From Sphingopyxis sp. (lineage in GTDB: Bacteria; Pseudomonadota; Alphaproteobacteria; Sphingomonadales; Sphingomonadaceae): 64,000 bases of DNA. The position numbers and the translations under genes were made by a program. Positions 53,349 to 60,714 of this stretch are shown here, piece by piece (positions within the stretch are counted from its first letter, which is position 1; each line of letters opens with the position of its first letter). The stretch covers positions 1 through 64,000 of the forward strand of contig JAEMRT010000002.1 in assembly GCA_016463225.1 (NCBI GenBank). The letters run 5' to 3'. The notes beneath the pieces were generated by a model. The model was not told where the DNA came from, did no database searches, and worked only from the letters and a program-made list of their open reading frames with translations.

Positions 53349-54413
53349 GTGGCTGGACGATCAAAGAAAAAGCTGACCAATGAGCCGGACGTGGGCGGCA
53401 GCGCACCCGATCTCATCTACGAAACTAACCTCGGCAAGATGTATTGCGGCGACACGCTCAAGCTCTTGGCCGGCCCCGAAGGACAGGCGCTTGGCGGCAA
53501 AGCCCAGCTTGTATTCACGTCCCCACCGTTCCCCCTGAATATGAAGAAAAAATACGGGAACCTCCAAGGCGAGGAATATATCGAATGGTTTGCAGGGTTC
53601 GCTCCTAAGCTCAAAGATTTGCTCACCCCTGACGGTTCTATCGTGATTGAGATTGGAAATGCTTGGGAACCAGGGCGTCCTGTGATGTCCACGGTCGTTC
53701 TCAAAGCATTGCTTCGCTTCCTTGAGGCGGGCAACCTGCACCTGTGCCAAGAGTTTGTCTGGTATAACCCCGCCCGACTGCCCTCCCCCGTCCAGTGGGT
53801 CAACGTCGAGCGTATCCGCGTCAAGGACGCATTCAGCAAGATTTGGTGGATGTCGCCGGTCGATAGACCGAAGGCCGACAACCGCCGCATCCTAAAAGAA
53901 TACAGCGCCAGCATGAAGCGGCTGATCGAGACGGGGAAATACAACAGTGGGAAACGTCCCTCCGAGCACAACATCGGCAAAGAGAGCTTCAAGACCAACA
54001 ACGCAGGGGCCATCCCGCCAAACGTTCTCGACGGTGACGATGCGCCCAGCCTAGGAACTCTTCTCAAGGGAACGAATACCCGTTCACATGAGAAGTATCA
54101 GACGTTCTGTCGCGAGCGGGACATACCCTTGCACCCCGCGCGGATGCCGAAAGAGTTGGTCGAGTTCTTCGTCAAATTCCTGACCGATGAGGGCGACCTT
54201 GTGTTCGACCCCTTCGGCGGCAGCAACACGACAGGCGCAGTCAGTGAGGAATTCAATCGCGCCTGGGTGAGCTGCGAGGCGAACCTGCCCTACGTTACCT
54301 CTTCAATCGGTCGCTTCGACAGCGAGGATCTGCGGATTGTCGGCAACGTCGATCTGCCAGCCGCGACGGGAGACACGGATGGTGCGGAGAGGTTGGCGCA
54401 AGAAGCCACCTAG
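53349..54413 (+). CDS. DNA N4-cytosine methyltransferase, M.PvuII-like
   Basis: 354 residues from a GTG at 53349. The beta-class order is visible: motif IV TSPPF at 57-61 first, then motif I DPFGGSNTTG near 287-296. SPPF is typical of N4-cytosine enzymes. The stretches SPPFPLNMKKKYGN, VWYNPARLPSP, EWVN-like QWVNVERIRVKDAFSKIWW, RPSEHNIGKESF and HPARMPKELVEFFVKFLT resemble M.PvuII (CAGCTG, from memory of that protein) throughout. It modifies DNA probably for self-protection. Its stop overlaps the convergent ATPase stop as CTAG. A PvuII-type endonuclease is not next to it. Confidence 0.92.
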   Translation: MAGRSKKKLTNEPDVGGSAPDLIYETNLGKMYCGDTLKLLAGPEGQALGGKAQLVFTSPPFPLNMKKKYGNLQGEEYIEWFAGFAPKLKDLLTPDGSIVIEIGNAWEPGRPVMSTVVLKALLRFLEAGNLHLCQEFVWYNPARLPSPVQWVNVERIRVKDAFSKIWWMSPVDRPKADNRRILKEYSASMKRLIETGKYNSGKRPSEHNIGKESFKTNNAGAIPPNVLDGDDAPSLGTLLKGTNTRSHEKYQTFCRERDIPLHPARMPKELVEFFVKFLTDEGDLVFDPFGGSNTTGAVSEEFNRAWVSCEANLPYVTSSIGRFDSEDLRIVGNVDLPAATGDTDGAERLAQEAT

Positions 54414-56701
54414 GCTGCCTCGTCGGCCTCTTCTAGCGTCGATCCCGACCTCACTTCTTGCGAGGCAACCATGGCGGCGATTGAAGCAAGACGGCACCTC
54501 TCCTGGCGTGAGAACTCCGCGACTGCCTCCTCGTCCATGTCGACCACATCCTGCTCGCCTTCGTGCGCCAGCAGCGCGTGCACTGCTAGCCATAGCTCGT
54601 AACGGCGGATGAAGGACGCCAGAAGCGCGGGGTTCTGGCTCGCGATCCTCTGGCACTCGCCCGCAAAGCGTGAGAACTTGGTCGAATAATAGATGTAGAG
54701 AGTCCCCTCATTCATCTGAGCAGCGCTTGCGTGCCGCTTCACCGTGCCATCCTCGTCGCCCGCAGTGACAAGTTCCCAGTTCTCGTCCTCTGTCACGTCA
54801 ACGGGAATCACCTCGAACTGCGGGAAACCAGACTGTGAATCTCCTTCCTTTGGAGTCGGCGGATCGACAATCAACGTGTCGCGCTCATCGCTCAGGGCAG
54901 AGTGACCTGGCCGGTAGAGCTCGATGCGCACGCTTCCTTTGCTACCGAGTGCGATGTCGGCCTTGGCCAAAACTCCAATCCGCATTCGCCCGCCCTGGAG
55001 AGGGCTGGTACCGAAGACCTCGAGGTCGTCCGCAACGGCGATGTTAATCCGGGACTTCGCGGCGTCGTCCGGGTCGTGGTAGGACGAGTTGGCATCTGTC
55101 TCGATGCGGATATATCGGCGCTGTCCGGCGAAGAAGGTGATTGCCTCGTCCTGGTCCGCCACGATCCGGATGAAGGTCGGGGGATCGACGGTGTCAATCG
55201 GCTCAGGCTTCTGGCGGGGTTTGGGCGTCGGTTTGTCTACGCCGTCTTCGCTTTTCTTGTCGCCCTTAACTTCGACCAAAGCCGGACCGACGAGGCGAAG
55301 CAGCTTGGCAACCTGCCGCTGCATCTGCTTCTGCGCGTCGTCGTCTTTCTCCTTGAGGCTCTTTTCGCGGGCCTCTTCGTTCAGTCGCTTGAGTTCGTCA
55401 TCCGACTTGAGGAGGCTGATCACTTCCTGCTGAATGGTGGTTTGGACGTAGCCTTCCCGGGCCTGCTCGCGGGTCGAGGAAAAAAGCTGTCGTTTGGCGG
55501 TAGGTGACAGCCGGTCGCAACTGACGTGGACGATCAGCCGACCCTGCGTTTGAAGGAACGGAAGGTCAGCCTCTTTGCTGATGAGACGGCCGGAAAATTC
55601 TCCTTGGTTCTGGCCGTTATGAGAAAGCACGATTGGCTTCGCATCATCGACGAAGTTGCGTGACGGTTTGCTCGGCTTTTTTCCCTTGGCGACTTCAGGC
55701 CTCTTAAGCACCCAGTACTCGATCCCGATGTCGCCATGGTCGCCAAGTGACACGTTAAACATGGGCAGATGGTAATCGAGATCGGGCCCTTTTCCACCCT
55801 CATCTCCCGCGTCCAAGGCGCCGTTCAACGCGTTACGGGCTCCTTTGATTGTGCGATTCCAACCGGCCACGATGTTCTCGAAGCGCAGCGGGGCAACGGG
55901 ATCGAACATAATCCGCTGCAAGGCGCCATAAAGGCTGCGAGTGCCGAGAGATGACGTGTAACTTGTCAGATCATAGCCGAAGTGCCGGATCACCGTGCCG
56001 TTCTCGAAATCCCCGTCCTGAGCCTGGGTTGTGAGTACGTCACCTTCTTGAACCAAGTACACATAGCGCCCAGTTTTGTAGTCCTCTGCGGGGAGGTCCT
56101 GATAGCGGACAACCGTAAACGCAATGACATCCGTACCCTCCATCCTAGACGCGATGAAAACATATTTCGAGAACGCTAGGGTGCTTGAGCCTCCTTGGCC
56201 GTAGGTCCCTGCCAGGTAATGCTTCTGGATCTTGTTGCTCTCGTTGAGGCTGAGGATAGTGTCCTTCATGCGCATCGGCTCAATTCCGGTGCCGCGATCA
56301 ACAACCGTCAAAATCCGCGACTGCCAGCCCTCGCCAGGTTCCAACCGGACAACCGTCCTCTCTGCAAGCCCTTGACGCTCCTTCGGCGTCAAGCCGGCGA
56401 GGCCGGTCTTCGCGGGGACGCCCAGCCAAGCCTCAGCAGCCTCCCGCGGAGTGCGGCATTCCGGTACGCCCTTGTGGTGGCCGTGCTCGAGTTCCAGCAG
56501 CGCGTCATGTCCGTTTGTTACACGCTCAATGAGCGAGCGGGCTGGATCGGCAGCAACCTCGATGGCGCCACGGTTGTTTGCCCGCCCGCCAAACGGGACT
56601 TCATTAGCCCCGGCCACTTCGAGAAACTTTGCGTGCGCGGCTCGCACATCTTCCACTTTCTCGGCTTTGAGCAGGGTATTGAACAGGTCGCGCACCAACA
56701 T
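54410..56701 (-). CDS. GHKL-superfamily ATPase, large protein of a defence-like module
   Basis: 763 residues. N-terminal Bergerat ATP-binding fold: E59 and N63-G64-x-D66 in IERVTNGHDALL (N box), VDRGTGI at 134-140 (G1), and GTYGQGGSST at 165-174 (G2 lid). It then has an S5/transducer-like region with PTAKRQLFSSTREQAREGYV near 415, a coiled coil around 450-490 (EEAREKSLKEKDDDAQKQMQ) and a beta-rich C-terminal third. This resembles MutL/MORC-like GHKL ATPases that Iyer, Abhiman and Aravind linked to restriction-modification operons. ATP-dependent clamping of DNA or scaffolding of effectors is likely. A 79-residue gene lies 12 bases upstream on the same strand. Confidence 0.85.
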   Translation of the reverse strand: MLVRDLFNTLLKAEKVEDVRAAHAKFLEVAGANEVPFGGRANNRGAIEVAADPARSLIERVTNGHDALLELEHGHHKGVPECRTPREAAEAWLGVPAKTGLAGLTPKERQGLAERTVVRLEPGEGWQSRILTVVDRGTGIEPMRMKDTILSLNESNKIQKHYLAGTYGQGGSSTLAFSKYVFIASRMEGTDVIAFTVVRYQDLPAEDYKTGRYVYLVQEGDVLTTQAQDGDFENGTVIRHFGYDLTSYTSSLGTRSLYGALQRIMFDPVAPLRFENIVAGWNRTIKGARNALNGALDAGDEGGKGPDLDYHLPMFNVSLGDHGDIGIEYWVLKRPEVAKGKKPSKPSRNFVDDAKPIVLSHNGQNQGEFSGRLISKEADLPFLQTQGRLIVHVSCDRLSPTAKRQLFSSTREQAREGYVQTTIQQEVISLLKSDDELKRLNEEAREKSLKEKDDDAQKQMQRQVAKLLRLVGPALVEVKGDKKSEDGVDKPTPKPRQKPEPIDTVDPPTFIRIVADQDEAITFFAGQRRYIRIETDANSSYHDPDDAAKSRINIAVADDLEVFGTSPLQGGRMRIGVLAKADIALGSKGSVRIELYRPGHSALSDERDTLIVDPPTPKEGDSQSGFPQFEVIPVDVTEDENWELVTAGDEDGTVKRHASAAQMNEGTLYIYYSTKFSRFAGECQRIASQNPALLASFIRRYELWLAVHALLAHEGEQDVVDMDEEAVAEFSRQERCRLASIAAMVASQEVRSGSTLEEADEAA

Positions 56702-56713
56702 GAGTCTGTCTCC

Positions 56714-56953
56714 TTAAAGGGTGAACCCACCGCTCCGCTTCGTCTTGGGCGAAGCAAAGCGCTGCTCAACATCCGTGACGCTGTCCCGGAGTGCCTTCAC
56801 GATCTTCTTAACCTCGGTATCCTCCCACTCATAGAGCTGCTTGTTGGAGAGGTTTCCTAAGCGGGCGATAGCCTCGATTGCCCGATTCGTTCGGGCCTCC
56901 GCTAGCTCACGAAACTTGCCCCGCTTCGACAGTTCTTCCTGAATTTTTGCCAC
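56714..56953 (-). CDS. small helical protein paired with the GHKL ATPase
   Basis: 79 residues from a GTG at 56953, chosen because a GGGAGA ribosome site lies 6 bases upstream and coding-like sequence begins there. It is charged and helical: RGKFRELAEARTNRAIEAIARLGNLSNKQLYEWEDTEVKKIVKALRDS, ending in KTKRSGGFTL. No family recognised. It is separated by 12 bases from the ATPase start and should be co-translated, so a regulatory or complex subunit is inferred. Confidence 0.7.
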   Translation of the reverse strand: MAKIQEELSKRGKFRELAEARTNRAIEAIARLGNLSNKQLYEWEDTEVKKIVKALRDSVTDVEQRFASPKTKRSGGFTL

Positions 56954-57010
56954 TGAATTTCTCCCGCATATTTTTAAAACTGTGCGTGATATATCGTAGA
57001 GATTATTCTG

Positions 57011-57051
57011 CGTGTCAAGATGCAGGCATATTTGATGAAATATACGACACG
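57011..57051. promoter_or_regulatory. nested inverted repeats upstream of the ATPase operon
   Basis: CGTGTC (57011-57016) and GACACG (57046-57051) enclose a second palindrome, ATATTT-GATG-AAATAT (57028-57043), in an AT-rich stretch 58-98 bases upstream of the small-protein GTG. This is a plausible operator/promoter for the ATPase operon. Seen directly; function inferred. Confidence 0.35.
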
Positions 57052-57152
57052 TTTTTGATGCTGCACGGCGCGATTTTGAGCGCTTGCAGACTCCGGAAGT
57101 TTGCAAGTGCGGCGCCTGAGGTGCCGCCGCGCGATCATAGGATGTCGGCACT

Positions 57153-57453
57153 GTGGCAGTTGCCACGGTTGGGCGAGCAGGTTCGGGATTTGAGGCGCTG
57201 CTAGACAAGCTAAGCGATGGAGACCTCGTGCGCGTGACGGGTAAACGCGCCCCTCCCCACATTGGGCGAGGTTCCTGCCCTAACGCTACGTGAGCGCCTA
57301 TTTCCAGAGCGAGCCCCTGCAACCGCGGGATATGACCAGGTTGCGAGAGAAGTAGGCTTTGTCTTCTCGGACGACACCGACTGCGAAGTTTTCCTTACAA
57401 ACTACAAGGATTTCTACCGCTTCTACCCGGCGCTTTTATCGGCCGAGCTATAG
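57153..57453 (+). pseudogene. possible frameshifted short gene
   Basis: Two overlapping open segments in different frames look coding. GTG 57153 to TGA 57293 gives TVGRAGSGFEALLDKLSDGDLVRV and so on; from 57262 the +1 frame gives GEVPALTLRERLFPERAPAT and continues with FVFSDDTDCEVFLTNYKDFYRFYP to the stop at 57453. A single indel near 57262-57290 would make one protein of about 100 residues. The end overlaps the convergent XRE gene. No family recognised. The alternative is two unrelated chance ORFs. Confidence 0.3.
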
Positions 57454-57668
57454 GTTTGCGGGACGGGAGCAAGCAGGTCTCCCGGCAGAACTTCCAATGC
57501 GCGTGCCAACCGCCCCAGCACGCTGACAGAGGGATTGCGACGACCGCGTTCAATGCCGCCCATATAGGTCAGATCGATTTCGGCATCATGGGCAAGCTGC
57601 TCCTGCGTCAGCTTCCGCTCAACCCGCAGCCGCCTCACATTTGCGCCGACGATCTTGTTCCAGTCCAT
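57423..57668 (-). CDS. XRE-family regulator, controller (C) protein-like
   Basis: 81 residues, one cro/C1-type HTH. IVGANVRRLRVERKLTQEQLAH and then IDLTYMGGIERGRRNPSVSV; the GGIERGxRNPS block is typical of restriction-modification controller proteins such as C.PvuII. The ATG at 57668 (MDWNKIVG) is preferred over the open frame to 57698. An 18-bp palindrome lies 35 bases upstream in the gap to the divergent nuclease-like gene, so it likely controls both itself and that gene. Confidence 0.87.
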   Translation of the reverse strand: MDWNKIVGANVRRLRVERKLTQEQLAHDAEIDLTYMGGIERGRRNPSVSVLGRLARALEVLPGDLLAPVPQTYSSADKSAG

Positions 57669-57702
57669 CGGCCAGACTGATGCCGCGCCGCGCAACATTC
57701 AC

Positions 57703-57720
57703 TAGGGACTATAGTCCCTA
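57703..57720. promoter_or_regulatory. perfect 18-bp palindrome resembling a C box
   Basis: TAGGGACTATAGTCCCTA is a perfect palindrome between divergent genes: 34 bases upstream of the XRE start and 39 upstream of the nuclease-like start. Its GACT..AGTC core matches the general form of C-protein boxes. TATAGT inside may also form a -10 element. Binding by the adjacent XRE protein is inference. Confidence 0.65.
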
Positions 57721-57759
57721 TTTGATTGACAGCGCCGATTAGCGCGGCAGAGTCGCGCC

Positions 57760-58272
57760 ATGTTCGATCTGTGGGCCCCTGAGCACTCGGTGCTGCGCGA
57801 GAAGGTAATCGAACACATATTCCTCGCCGAGCTGTCCCGGCACCTCCTGCTCGATCTGGGTCAGCCGTTCGAAGTACTGCGGCCTGAGTACGACGCATTC
57901 GGTTACGACGTCGTGGTCCAGGTCGGCGCCGCGATGCGGCACATCCAACTCAAAGCCACAACGGCGAGCGGCGCCCGTGCGCACGTCGATGTCCAGCTCG
58001 CCTTGGCGCAGAAGCCGGGCGGATGCGTCGTGTGGATGTTCGTCGATCCAACCACCCTCGCCCTCGGCCCATTTCTCTGGTTCGGCGGTGCAGTTGGGCA
58101 GCCGCTACCACCGCTCGGCGATCGGGCCGTGCGCCATACCCGCGGCGATGCCGATGGCGTGAAGAAAGTCCGAAGCGGGCTGCGGCGGCTGCCACGTGGC
58201 GAGTTCGTACGGTTTGAGACTATCGGTGATCTGGCCATGGCCATGTTCTCGGACGCCGGCCCGCCGTCATAG
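57760..58272 (+). CDS. predicted PD-(D/E)xK-like nuclease, possible restriction component
   Basis: 170 residues. A helix REKVIEHIFLAELSRHLLLDLG with Glu18, then FEVLRPEYDAFGYDVVVQV and RHIQLKATTA, gives the order Glu, Asp50, Gln63-x-Lys65. That is the PD-(D/Q)xK core seen in many endonuclease-like domains where Gln replaces Glu. The strand VDVQLALAQKPGGCVVWMFVD follows as expected for the fold. I recall proteins like this as common unnamed neighbours of XRE genes in alphaproteobacteria. A DNA-cutting role is inference. It is divergent from the C-like regulator. Confidence 0.68.
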   Translation: MFDLWAPEHSVLREKVIEHIFLAELSRHLLLDLGQPFEVLRPEYDAFGYDVVVQVGAAMRHIQLKATTASGARAHVDVQLALAQKPGGCVVWMFVDPTTLALGPFLWFGGAVGQPLPPLGDRAVRHTRGDADGVKKVRSGLRRLPRGEFVRFETIGDLAMAMFSDAGPPS

Positions 58273-58335
58273 TGCAGGTTCGCTTACCCGCTCCCGTGGC
58301 GCTTTGTTCCCGGACACTATCGAAGGGAAAGCAGC

Positions 58336-58734
58336 GTGGCAGCATCCGCAAGCAAATCGACAATGACCCGAAGCGACAAGGGACCGGTCGCGAGATATGA
58401 GGTACATCGGCAACGGGAACCGGTCGCGCGCGGGGTTCAACGGTCGCCGGTCGTAGAGGAATTCCAAGCTCTCGATCGCGCTCGGCTCAGGGCCCTCGGC
58501 TATGCGCTCGACGGCCCCACGTCGTCCGGCGAGCGGTTCACCGGCACCGTGTCCGTGGTGCGGGTTCTTTGGAGCGGCGACCGGCGCGCCACGACCGATC
58601 TCATCGACGTAATCGACGAGCGCGTGGCGTTCCGGCTACTCAACGAGGTCCGCCTGCCACGCCCGCAAGATCTGGCGGTGTCGCTAGATCGCATCCAGTC
58701 AGAAATCGACGCAATCGCTCATATCGGCGTTTAA
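58336..58734 (+). CDS. hypothetical protein
   Basis: 132 residues from a GTG at 58336. No signal peptide or membrane span. The N-terminal 30 residues are basic and low-complexity; the rest (RARLRALGYALDGP, FTGTVSVVRVLWSGDRRATTDLID, QSEIDAIAHIGV) is a small alpha/beta domain. No family recognised. It follows the nuclease-like gene by 63 bases on the same strand and may belong to that unit. Confidence 0.5.
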   Translation: MAASASKSTMTRSDKGPVARYEVHRQREPVARGVQRSPVVEEFQALDRARLRALGYALDGPTSSGERFTGTVSVVRVLWSGDRRATTDLIDVIDERVAFRLLNEVRLPRPQDLAVSLDRIQSEIDAIAHIGV

Positions 58735-58823
58735 CGGTGCCCACTTCGGTGCTTCCATGGCGAGCGACCGCGGAAAGCGCGAATAGCTAACGCGTTCTGT
58801 GCGGCGACACTCGAATTGAATAT

Positions 58824-58859
58824 CAGAAGGCCCCGAGACTGAAATCTCGGAGCCTTCTG
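58824..58859. terminator. hairpin between convergent genes
   Basis: CAGAAGG (58824-58830) pairs with CCTTCTG (58853-58859), and inside it CCGAGA (58833-58838) pairs with TCTCGG (58845-58850) around loop CTGAAA, with one mismatch. It lies between the stops of the convergent genes at 58734 and 58862. There is no T-run, so it may work as a bidirectional, non-classical terminator. Confidence 0.5.
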
Positions 58860-58861
58860 CG

Positions 58862-59149
58862 TCAGAATCGCTCGTAGGTTTCGGTCTTGCCGCAGCGGAT
58901 CACGTCCACGTCGACCGGCCATGGGTCCCTGACCCACATGAGTTGCCCTTCGTCCGATCCCGACTTAATCATAAACGTCTCCCGGTAGCCGAAGCCGCGC
59001 AAGATGCTACACAGCCCCTTCCTCGCTCGCATAGGCATGAGGTCGGGGTCTCCCCTGCCTGCGATCAGCAGCCGGAACGCTTCGTTCAGGCTGATCGCCT
59101 GATAACCGGCGAGCTTGCGGATCGAGGACAATACTGGATTGCGCGCCAC
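58862..59149 (-). CDS. hypothetical protein, third gene of an orphan cassette
   Basis: 95 residues from a GTG at 59149, one base after the stop of the upstream gene. Sequence: an N-terminal helix-rich half (NPVLSSIRKLAGYQAISLNEAFRLLIA) and a beta-rich half with GLCSILRGFGYRETFMIKSG and MWVRDPWPVDVDVIR. No family recognised. Close spacing with the two genes before it suggests one product complex or assembly line. Confidence 0.62.
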   Translation of the reverse strand: MARNPVLSSIRKLAGYQAISLNEAFRLLIAGRGDPDLMPMRARKGLCSILRGFGYRETFMIKSGSDEGQLMWVRDPWPVDVDVIRCGKTETYERF

Positions 59150-59150
59150 G

Positions 59151-59420
59151 TCACGCCGCCGGATTGAGGAAGTTGCCGCCGCGCGTCAGCTTCGGCCAGG
59201 TGGAGCGGTTCGGTGCACCGACGGGAAGTCCCTGCACGGCGACGGCATCAATGCCCGCGCCGACGACAACGGCGGTGAATTTTTCGATCGACGGACCACC
59301 GGCCAACGTTTGAGCAACGGTGCGGGCGGCCGCGACGTCTGCGCCCTCAGCTATGATGAAGCCGATACCGTCAGGACGGCGGAGGTTTTCGGCGGCGGAA
59401 AAGAAGGCAAATACGGCCAT
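59151..59420 (-). CDS. hypothetical protein, second gene of an orphan cassette
   Basis: 89 residues from an ATG at 59420 with an AAAGGA ribosome site. Hydrophobic beta-like stretches (MAVFAFFSAAENLRRPDGIG, FIIAEGADVAAARTVAQTL, FTAVVVGAGIDAVAVQGLPV) and a Pro/Arg-rich end (PKLTRGGNFLNPAA). No signal peptide. Could be a small structural or partner protein; no family recognised. Confidence 0.62.
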   Translation of the reverse strand: MAVFAFFSAAENLRRPDGIGFIIAEGADVAAARTVAQTLAGGPSIEKFTAVVVGAGIDAVAVQGLPVGAPNRSTWPKLTRGGNFLNPAA

Positions 59421-59465
59421 GTGAAATTCCTTTTTGGTTGGTGCTGCGGCTTTGTGGCGGACGGA

Positions 59466-60215
59466 TCAGGCCGCTTCGGCGGGCTGCTCGGCGTCTTCCT
59501 CATCGTCGGTATAGGCCCCGATTTCCTGCTCGCGCTTGCGGAGCATTGCGATCTGGAGTGCGCGCTGGGGGTTGGGCTTGCCTGTCTCGAACTCGGCGTC
59601 CTCATTGAGCGCTTCGAGTACGCGCCGCTCGGCCTCGACGAGCGCCTGGCTCATCTCCCGGTGCAGGTCACCGATAAGCACGTCGGCCAGTTCGGAGGCT
59701 GAGAACGGACGGTCAGTGCGTGGCAGGTCGGAGATCCGACTGCACAGTGCCGCCGCGAGCTCCTTGTCCTTGGTGGCCGCCGCGAACTCCGCCAAGCTGG
59801 CGATCTCCACCGGGCCAGACCCCGCGATCTGCTGCATGATCCTGCTGCGCCGTTCTGATCCGAGGGTCTCGCGCATGAGCATCTGGATTGGGCTGCGGTA
59901 GTGCACGGCAGCAGCACTCAGCTTTCCAGCGAGGCCGCCCAACTCGCGAGTGTGGGCACGTCGCTGGTCAGCGCTATCGCGGACGAGCTCACCGCGAAAT
60001 CCGCTGATCGACTTCGCGACAACCGAGGGGCGATCCTTCGCATCGAGGGTACGAAGAGAGCTTGCGACCTGCTCGCCGTGGCGCTCGACGCGACCGGACA
60101 AGTTGCACAATAGGTTGGTGTGGGCGGTGCGGCCGGCATGAATGCGGGTGATCATGGATCGTATGTCGGTCGGGCTCAGCCATTGCGCTCCGAGCGTGGC
60201 TTTGGGTGCGGGCAT
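59466..60215 (-). CDS. hypothetical helical protein, first gene of an orphan cassette
   Basis: 249 residues from an ATG at 60215 with a perfect AAGGAG ribosome site, the best in this region. It is mostly helical and highly charged: THTNLL-like AHTNLLCNLSGRVERHGEQV, VVAKSISGFRGELVRDSADQRR, LCSRISDLPRTDRPFSASELADVLIGDL, and an acidic end EEDAEQPAEAA. It may be a coiled-coil or capsid-scaffold-like protein, but I recognise no family. It leads the three-gene minus-strand cassette. Confidence 0.68.
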   Translation of the reverse strand: MPAPKATLGAQWLSPTDIRSMITRIHAGRTAHTNLLCNLSGRVERHGEQVASSLRTLDAKDRPSVVAKSISGFRGELVRDSADQRRAHTRELGGLAGKLSAAAVHYRSPIQMLMRETLGSERRSRIMQQIAGSGPVEIASLAEFAAATKDKELAAALCSRISDLPRTDRPFSASELADVLIGDLHREMSQALVEAERRVLEALNEDAEFETGKPNPQRALQIAMLRKREQEIGAYTDDEEDAEQPAEAA

Positions 60216-60468
60216 GTTCTTCTCCTTGAAGGTCCTCGCGTCTCGCTAGGGGCTTCATGATCCGACCATGCCCGGGCTCAGCCCAGGTGATGCCCGCCAT
60301 CGCGGGCATGGCCGAGACGCAATTGCCTCGAACGACACACGATTATTGGATGCGCTTGCAAAGACGCGATCTGGACCATTACTGATCGCGAATGGCCAAA
60401 TCGGATGGCCGCCGCCGCGTTCTGAGAACACGGCGGCGGCCGAATGGACGAATTAGCGCAGCCGAATG
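60216..60468. other. gene-free stretch with one palindrome
   Basis: 253 bases without a convincing gene between two minus-strand genes. ATGCCCGC (60290-60297) and GCGGGCAT (60302-60309) form a perfect 8-bp-arm hairpin; a smaller GGGCT/AGCCC hairpin precedes it. These could end the transcript of the 81-residue gene before the orphan cassette begins. Confidence 0.45.
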
Positions 60469-60714
60469 TTAAGCCGCCTTCATGACTTTCTGCGCCCACT
60501 TGCGCTGCATCTTCGGATCGACCCCAGCGAGGAGCACTCTCATAGCGATGAGTCCTGGTCCGCAACGCTTATGCACTTCACGCGCGGCAGCGTGCGCCAC
60601 GGCACCGTATTCGACCACCTCTGCCGACGCTTCCGGATTACGGGAACGCATCATGGCAAAGTCGCTGCTCAACACTTCGATGACGCGCTTATCGATGGTG
60701 ACTATCTTTCCCAT
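60469..60714 (-). CDS. hypothetical protein
   Basis: 81 residues from ATG 60714 (MGKIVTIDKRVIEVLSSDFA), chosen over 60726 because GGAGG (60724-60720) lies 5 bases upstream. Helical with a basic C-terminus (RVLLAGVDPKMQRKWAQKVMKAA). No family recognised. The ribosome site and codon pattern make it a real gene. Confidence 0.62.
   Translation of the reverse strand: MGKIVTIDKRVIEVLSSDFAMMRSRNPEASAEVVEYGAVAHAAAREVHKRCGPGLIAMRVLLAGVDPKMQRKWAQKVMKAA

Noticed and set aside
53161-53406. 81-codon minus-strand ORF just after tRNA-Lys
   Set aside because: Overlaps the methyltransferase start, has no ribosome site and no recognisable sequence.
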